A stretch of 23,793 nt of DNA, taken from contig BDIP01000095.1 of the NCBI GenBank assembly GCA_003568945.1, positions 8,182 to 31,974 of the forward strand, in the 5' to 3' direction. A model generated the notes under the pieces. That model was not told the origin of the DNA, searched no databases, and worked only from the letters and a program-made list of their open reading frames with translations. A program made the translations under genes and the position numbers. The DNA is from Kipferlia bialata (lineage: Eukaryota; Fornicata). The number at the start of each line of letters is the position of its first letter. Within the stretch, counting starts at the first letter, position 1. This document shows, piece by piece, positions 17,811-23,793 of the stretch.

Positions 17811-20800
17811 ATGGTCCGTGGTACAGTGAAGTCAGAGAGGCAGAGGGAGAGAGAGCGTGTGGAACTGTCCCTGTACATGGACGAGGTGGAGGTATGGGGT
17901 GGTGCATACATGTATCAGTACATGCATGTGGTATGCATTGTTTATGCACTGGTGCTTAGTATGTACGGGATTATGAACTCTCTCTGTGTATGAACGAATT
18001 CTAGGCTCTCTTCTAATTCCATGTCAAACCTGTGAGTCTCTATGTGTGCTAGTCTATCTATACACTAATTTCCAGGGCTCCTCAGACTATGACCTCCTCT
18101 CTTCTTAATCGATGTCTATATACACTAAGACACACACCTATATGAATTTTCAGCATATACTACGTGTTCTACTTCTATCCCTCTTTACTCTCTTCTCATA
18201 TCCTGATCCCTCTATCCCCAGGGCTCCTCTGACTGTGACCCACTGCCTGCTGAGCTGGATGACTACAAGGTGGGATATGTACATATACATATATATATGT
18301 ATATATATATATAGATGTCCAAGGGGATATGTATACATATGTATATACACATCTATATCTATGCATGAGCTGGATGACTACAAGGTGGATACATCATATG
18401 TAAATATGCATTCATTGATATCAATATCTCTATGCATTCACCTACTAGGTGAGATATTTATATAAGTATATACTCGCATATATATGGACGCCCGCAATGT
18501 CATAAGCTAATTGCACTCCCCACGCATGTCTGGCTGTCTCTCTCCCTGAATACGCGTGCATACAGACATGTATATATGTGTAAATTCTTGCCTCTCTGAC
18601 TTCAGTCCCCCCCCAGCCACCTCTTCTCCCCATCTCGATCTCTCTCTCTCTCTCGTTCTCTCTGTCTCCACCCTCTCTTACTCCAGTCCCCCCCCAGCCA
18701 CCTCTTCTCCCCATCCATATCGGAGTCTGACTCCCTGTGCCTGTCCCAGTCGCCCAGGAACGGAAGGTATATACATCTCATTGTATGTATATATAAATAT
18801 ACATTCAGTATATCTATACATACAATATTGATGTCCACTGGATGATATGTCAGACTCCCTGTGCCTGTCCCAGTCACCCAGGAATGGGAGGCATGTATAT
18901 AACTCTCACTATATATATATATATATATAGTTATCATGTATCACTATATATACAATATTGCTGTAGATCTATGATATGTCTGACTCCCTGTGCCTGTCCC
19001 AGTCACCCAGGAATGGGAGGTATACCAAGATGTATACTATATATAGATATAATGTTTGTATTATCCAAGTACCAATGTGTATACAGTAATATAGTTACTA
19101 AGTGATGTATTAAATATACACGATTGTGGTGTGTCTGACTCCCTGTGCCTGTCCCAGTCACCCAGGAATGGAAGGTATGTATTCATATCAAGACATATAC
19201 TAGTACCTATATTTTGTTAAATCTCGGTCCAAATATTGGTACGATTCAGTATACAGAACAATACTTTAATAGTGTTCAATCTATGCATCAATATTCCACC
19301 CCAGGATAGGCATTGCCATCATTTGTCACAATATATGTATTTATATATATTTGCAATACTGATATAGTCATCTCACACCAGGATAGGCACTGCCGTTATT
19401 TTTGTAACTTCCACAATATATATAAATATTATTGTTACTATTATATATCTATATATTTGCCATACAGATATCATCATCTCACACCAGGATAGGCACTGCC
19501 ATCAGAGCCAGTGAGGCTGCTGTCCCTCCACAAGAGGCATTCAGGTATATATTCATATATATATATACATAGGTATCTTTCATACATATAATAAATATAC
19601 ACGCCCTTATGGGGCAGTCAGGTTAGACACTGATGTTTTTATATATGCATACTTGATGAATATATGGTGTTTTGGTATGGTAATATCATCACCTCTCACC
19701 TCTAGGCGCTATATGGGAACGTCACCTCCAGAGGCATCAGGTACGCACACTACCTAAATACTTCTTTATATACATTATATTCGGCCACTCTCTCTCTATA
19801 TATATACGTGTATTAATATGGATTTTCCTCTGACTTCCAGAAGTGCGTGTCCCCATCACCTCCTTTGACCCAGCCAACCCCCTTGACCTGCTGCACCCCA
19901 CATACATAGGTACATCTCTCTCTCTCTCTCTCCAAAGACCCCATGCATCCCACATCTACCCATATATAAATGGATTGCCACTGAAACATTCATCAATTCT
20001 CCTTCTCTCTCCCTAGTGACACAGGCACTGATATCGGTACAGACACACACACTGGGAGGCATGGTCTAGGCCATATAGCAGGAGAGGAGATGGGGGAGAG
20101 AGAGGAGACTGCTGGGGTCAGGAGGGGCTGGAGGGTCAGGTAAACATGTCATCTGGGTCTTGTATGTACATCTATACAAGTATGGTGGTACAGTATTGTA
20201 TTCAATATTATTATACATGTGTACCCTAACCACAGACTGAAGGAGAGACGCCGTGAGAGAGGCAGACTGAGAGAGTCCTCTGCCCCAGAGACCAAGGCCC
20301 TGGCAGAGCCAATTCACTTTGCTGCTAGGTAGCTACGATAGTAGCAGTGTATACACACGCTATATGTAATATGTAGGTAATAGTAGTAATAATGTGAGTT
20401 CTTGAAAGCCTCACTTACCCAGGAACTCCAAGACATACCTGTCTGGGATATGTGTAGTGTAGCGCATATATCTATCTATCATCTTACATATATATATACA
20501 TAGTCTGACCCAGGAACTCCAAGACATACCTGGCAGAGAGGAGCCGCATCACAGGCACTCAGGTATGAATCATACGCATTCATTGAAGTGTCATATCTCT
20601 TCTGGTCATATACATCTATTAATGTAGAGAAGCATACACGTTGTATGGTGTTTTTTCATCCAGGGCAGTATTTTACCTCACTCTCACCCCAGTCCTTCGA
20701 TGACATCCCCTTTGCCCACTGCATCAGACATGACGGAAGGAGACTCAGTGTACGTAGACACATTATTGGATATATATATTGGCCACTTTATCCTCGAGTC

Positions 20801-23545
20801 GATTTGAGGTATACGTGGTGTCTCAAAATTCTATTGATCAGAGTAATGCTTCTGTGTTGGGTATAGTATTGATGTTATAGTCATTTGGCGTGTAAGTTCT
20901 CATATCAAGCACCCCTGGGAGGCCTTGCTCACTGTGTGTATGCTCCCTGTTGCCCTTGTCCGGATGGGTCTCAGCCTCATGATACTAGGGTATGGATAAC
21001 ACATGTGTATTCACCTGTCGAGTTATCAGTCAGTATGCATAGTTGTACTGGTATTCTTGGGCGTGTATGTCTAATGATATACACATATACTAATTCGTTG
21101 GTGCTGAACCTACTCACCCTGTCCAATTGCACTGCACTAGTGTTTGCTATCCTCTTCTTGGGATCCTCCACCATGGACGATATGAACTCGATTGTGGTAC
21201 TATACAAGTGATCATCTCTAATGTCAGTATCTGGTGTGGTCTCCTCAGGATCCTCACCATGGACGGTGTCTATGGAGACAGGATGGGCAGAGTGAGGTGG
21301 AGCATTGTCAAGGCAGTATCAAGGTAAGTGGGTACACTATCGATTTCACTGAGATGTCTTGTTTTACACTATTGTTATCTAAATTTCTTGTTCTTTCTTT
21401 TGTTGTTCAGTCACACTACAGGTTCTCCTCCTTCCTTGTCCTCAAGTGCTATGGGTTCCTTCACATTACTGTCAAGGGCGACCCAAACACCAGAGACGAA
21501 GATAGGTACTCCATCGTCTGACACGTCTCTCACATGTATACAAGCCCACAGGTATGAGACGTGTGAGCCTCGTGTTTTGATAGGCTATGGTTTGTATGCT
21601 CCTCACAGGACGTTACTAATGTCGTATGTTCTATGGACCTGTGGTTATATATATATATATATGTGTGTGTGTGTCTACCAACTGACCCCTAGAGATGCAG
21701 AGTTTGGTCTCCACAGGCACCCTGCCTCCTACCCCGTCATATCCAACCACGTGTCTTTCCTGGACCTCTTTGTCCTCATGCAGAAGGTATTACATATATA
21801 TAGTAATGTAGTATCACTACTAATACATCACTACTTATTGGGTTGCCCTGTTAATCTCTGTGGTAGCATCGAAGCTAGAAGCAGTGATATCTGGCACTAC
21901 ATGTATATAGCATGTATAGTGCCTGGTACTATATGCGTTTCCTTCTGTTTCCTACTTTCCACACTTTACCCCAGAATGTTACATTCTGCTTCGTGATTGA
22001 CAACGAGGTGGAGGACGGCCTCTTTGTAGGTACCTGCTTCACAACTTGAACAGTCTTAACCATATCACAAGTGTAGTAACTGATAAAGTCTGTACTGTAG
22101 GTGATATGTCTAACTGATAGGAACCATCTTCCAGCGCCTTGGCGGTGTCTATGTGGAGCGGGACAGTCGAGGTATCCACCCTCCAGTATATATCCATAAT
22201 TTCACATCATACCACCCAAGCCAAGTTGTTGTTGTTGAGACCACTTGAGTAACACTCAATATTCTGGTTCTCGAGTATCTTCATTCCCATGTAGCTAACA
22301 TTCAGAGTCATGCAATGCCGCTGCCGCTGCCATTATGGACAGGAACAGTGGGGTCAACAGCGATAGAGTTCTGGCGGTGAGTTAGGCTATCATTGAATCT
22401 ATTACTTATGTAGTATTCCATACGCGATATTGATTAATACTGGCTTTGTTTGTGTCTCACCAGCAGGTATACCCAGAGGGCAACGTGCTCAACCAGCAGG
22501 CAGTCTGCCACTTTAAGACTGGTGCATTTAGACCACGCATGCCCCTCCGACCAGGTACTATCCCATATTCAAACATGTATTATATCTGATCTCTCATTGG
22601 CAACTCTAACGTAGAGTCTCTAAGCCTTGTTATTTGAATGTAGTAAATAGGTGAATATGTCATATGTTACTCTAACGTCAGTGGCAATATCATATCCGCA
22701 CAAGAGAGCCAATGCCACCAACTGCAACATGCCAGTGTCCTCACATGCCCTGAGAATGATGTCACAGGTACTGGCATGTATATACAATACTCATCATAAC
22801 TGAGGGGTGTACGGAATACCATTGTATATGTTGATTGTTTCACTTCTGATGTTAGGTCATCAACAGGGTCTCTGTCTCCTTCCTAGACTTGGTACGACCC
22901 TTCCCCCAGGAGACCGTGAGGTAAGCATAGTGTGATAGAGTACACAAATTCTAGTAAGTACAAGTGTGCCTGAGCATTATACTACATGCATTAACATACT
23001 AGTTTCTCCATGGTCATAAGTTAGTGATGTGTTGTCATCTATGAATGAGACAGTCTATCCTGACACTCCAGACAATATACCGACCGGTGCCAGTTTATGA
23101 TCGCCGCAGAGCTCGGAATCCCAGCCTCAAGGTGGTATATACATGTACTGATATTGATGTACAGAGTTCCGCTGTCGAGATTCTCTCGTCTTCTTCTCTA
23201 TATCCGGATAGCCGTATTCCCAGGCACACCTCATATGAGTCGAATTCCACACTCATTTAGCAATAATTATACTTGTATATATAGCATATCTATATATACT
23301 TGTATCAGCATCGTCACTCATTCCCAGACACACCACCGAGGAGTGCATATCATACAGGAGCTTCCTCAATGATGAGATAGGTATGTATGCCAGGATGCAT
23401 GTAATACCGTGAGACTCTGTATATATGTTATATATAGACATGTGCTAACCGCGTAGAGTTTGACCAGGCCCTGCTGTCCTACCAGATCTGGCACGATAGG
23501 CATAGGGTGGTGAGGGAGAGGGTCCCAAGGATGGGTGGTCAATAG
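17811..23545 (+). CDS. LPLAT-family membrane acyltransferase (LPCAT/LPEAT-like), 23 exons
   Basis: This enzyme likely moves an acyl chain from acyl-CoA to a lysophospholipid or glycerol phosphate at the ER membrane. It has about 560 residues, from ATG 17811 to TAG 23543-23545. Exons: 17811-17891, 18222-18269, 18687-18766, 19488-19544, 19706-19740, 19841-19909, 20025-20139, 20236-20328, 20514-20562, 20693-20747, 20881-20989, 21228-21323, 21422-21505, 21693-21786, 21975-22029, 22121-22171, 22306-22376, 22467-22554, 22682-22767, 22856-22920, 23072-23131, 23328-23380, 23457-23545. All phases close; the donor at 20747 could be 20753. Residues 1-210 are charged and disordered. IPFAH then HPWEALLTVCMLPVALVRMG (about 242-275) is the membrane anchor. 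Catalytic blocks: NHVSFLD (342-348, HX4D), GGVYVERD (381-388), PEGN with FKTGAF (417-435) and VAISYP (444-449). The tail FMIAAELGIPAS matches the family's post-domain helix. PEGN replaces the common PEGT. No EF-hand or ER-retrieval motif is seen. Confidence 0.92.
18064..18105 (+). repeat. Echo of acyltransferase exon 18222-18269 acceptor end
   Basis: CACTAATTTCCAG then GGCTCCTCAGACTATGACC mirrors the exon's TCTATCCCCAG then GGCTCCTCTGACTGTGACC. The echo has the better branch motif, but its frame reaches TAA after ten codons. Confidence 0.85.
18367..18390 (+). repeat. Echo of acyltransferase exon 18222-18269 donor end
   Basis: GAGCTGGATGACTACAAG then GTGGATA is an exact copy of the exon's last 18 bases plus donor, about 100 bp into the following intron. 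Confidence 0.9.
18600..18637 (+). repeat. Echo of acyltransferase exon 18687-18766 acceptor end
   Basis: CTGACTTCAG then TCC, a C run and AGCCACCTCTTCTCCCCATC repeat the exon's start. The copy has a typical acceptor but continues into a CT tract instead of the Ser-rich codons. Confidence 0.85.
18848..19180 (+). repeat. Three echoes of acyltransferase exon 18687-18766 donor end
   Basis: The exon end (GACTCCCTGTGCCTGTCCCA then GTCGCCCAGGAACGGAAG and GTAT) is repeated at 18848-18894, 18971-19024 and 19132-19180. The three copies are closer to each other than to the exon (GTCACCCAGGAATG in all three). The first has GCAT where the others have the GTAT donor. Confidence 0.92.
19293..19397 (+). repeat. 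Two echoes of acyltransferase exon 19488-19544 acceptor end
   Basis: CCAG then GATAGGCACTGCC is present at 19293-19321 and 19351-19397 before the exon itself. The nearer copy also repeats some 30 bases of intron ahead of the acceptor, including CATCTCACACCAG, so the duplicated unit spans the splice site. Confidence 0.88.
20415..20444 (+). repeat. Echo of acyltransferase exon 20514-20562 acceptor end
   Basis: CTTACCCAG then GAACTCCAAGACATACCTG repeats CTGACCCAG then the same 19 bases of the exon. The sequence diverges immediately after that point. Confidence 0.9.
21158..21182 (+). repeat. Echo of an inner part of acyltransferase exon 21228-21323
   Basis: GGATCCTCCACCATGGACGA resembles GGATCCTCACCATGGACGGT inside the exon, about 20 bases after its acceptor. 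It lies about 80 bp upstream in the intron. Confidence 0.6.
23212..23240 (+). repeat. Echo of acyltransferase exon 23328-23380 acceptor end
   Basis: ATTCCCAG then GCACACCTCATATGAG compares with the exon's ATTCCCAG then ACACACCACCGAGGAG. It is a diverged copy about 115 bp upstream. Confidence 0.6.
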
Positions 23546-23793
23546 AGAGTATCCTATCATAGTGTCTCAGTCTCCGATGGGTTATGCTGAAACGTATATG
23601 TCAATGCTAACAAAGGATGTAATGTATCTGTGTCTTTATCAGTATCAGTAACAAGTCTGTCACAATACACACCTGTTTGATTCCTTGATTCCCTCCTGAG
23701 ACTGGCCTTTACACGGAATCACCTCACCCGCAACCCTTACATTCAATGAAAAGAGGTCTCATGTGTGGGGCCCGTACATGCACTGTCTAGTCT
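23546..23793. other. 3' flank of the acyltransferase gene
   Basis: This is the downstream flank to the window edge. I see no coding segment, repeat or clear processing signal. Confidence 0.4.

Noticed and set aside
17647-17949. Minus-strand open frame of 100 residues opposite the acyltransferase start
   Set aside because: Pro/His/Ser/Thr-rich sequence from CT repeats, with no family resemblance, overlapping the first acyltransferase exon on the other strand.
18848-19180. Reading each donor-edge echo as a true repeated exon
   Set aside because: A 37-nt unit would shift the frame each time, while the direct joint of 18766 to 19488 keeps it. They are treated as echoes unless transcripts say otherwise.
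21080-21211. Hydrophobic plus-strand stretch (LVLNLLTLSNCTALVFAILF) considered as an extra membrane exon
   Set aside because: Exons 20881-20989 and 21228-21323 join directly in phase, and this stretch has no phase-compatible acceptor and donor pair. It also contains an echo of the next exon.

Overview
This window is nuclear DNA of an intron-dense eukaryote. Five protein genes can be read, and four of them consist of many small exons (mostly 30-110 nt) separated by AT-rich, microsatellite-filled introns. The standard code is used. Almost every 3' splice site carries a branch-point-like motif of the CTAAC/CTGAC/CTCAC type only a few bases before the AG. Fused branch/acceptor motifs are known from Giardia and Spironucleus, so an intron-rich free-living fornicate (Kipferlia-like) is my best guess. 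That is inference, not proof.

Layout from left to right: (1) 240-2973, plus strand, a 5'-truncated kelch/beta-propeller-like gene. (2) 3139-6199, minus strand, a ten-exon gene that is a compact AMMECR1-domain protein; it converges on gene 1. (3) 6610-7038, minus strand, a single-exon 142-residue protein of unknown function. (4) 7473-17257, minus strand, a 34-exon gene for a leucine-rich-repeat protein of about 942 residues, with an acidic insert and a Ser/Asp-rich tail; start, stop and all splice phases close. (5) 17811-23545, plus strand, a 23-exon gene for a membrane glycerolipid acyltransferase of the LPLAT (LPCAT/LPEAT-like) family of about 560 residues, with all four catalytic blocks; start, stop and phases close. 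Genes 4 and 5 are divergent across a 553-bp spacer with a CT tract. No functional link between the five genes is evident.

The most striking structure is not a gene. Intron after intron contains one to three diverged partial copies of the edge of the neighbouring exon, either its 3' end plus 5' splice site or its 3' splice site plus 5' end. The copies lie in the same orientation, are separated by AT or AG microsatellites, and often keep the splice signal. I call them junction echoes. About thirty sets occur across all four multi-exon genes. They suggest that introns here grow, or arise, by repeated local duplication across exon-intron boundaries, and they leave many decoy or alternative splice sites and a few plausible cassette exons. 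No tRNA, rRNA, CRISPR array or recognisable transposon was seen.
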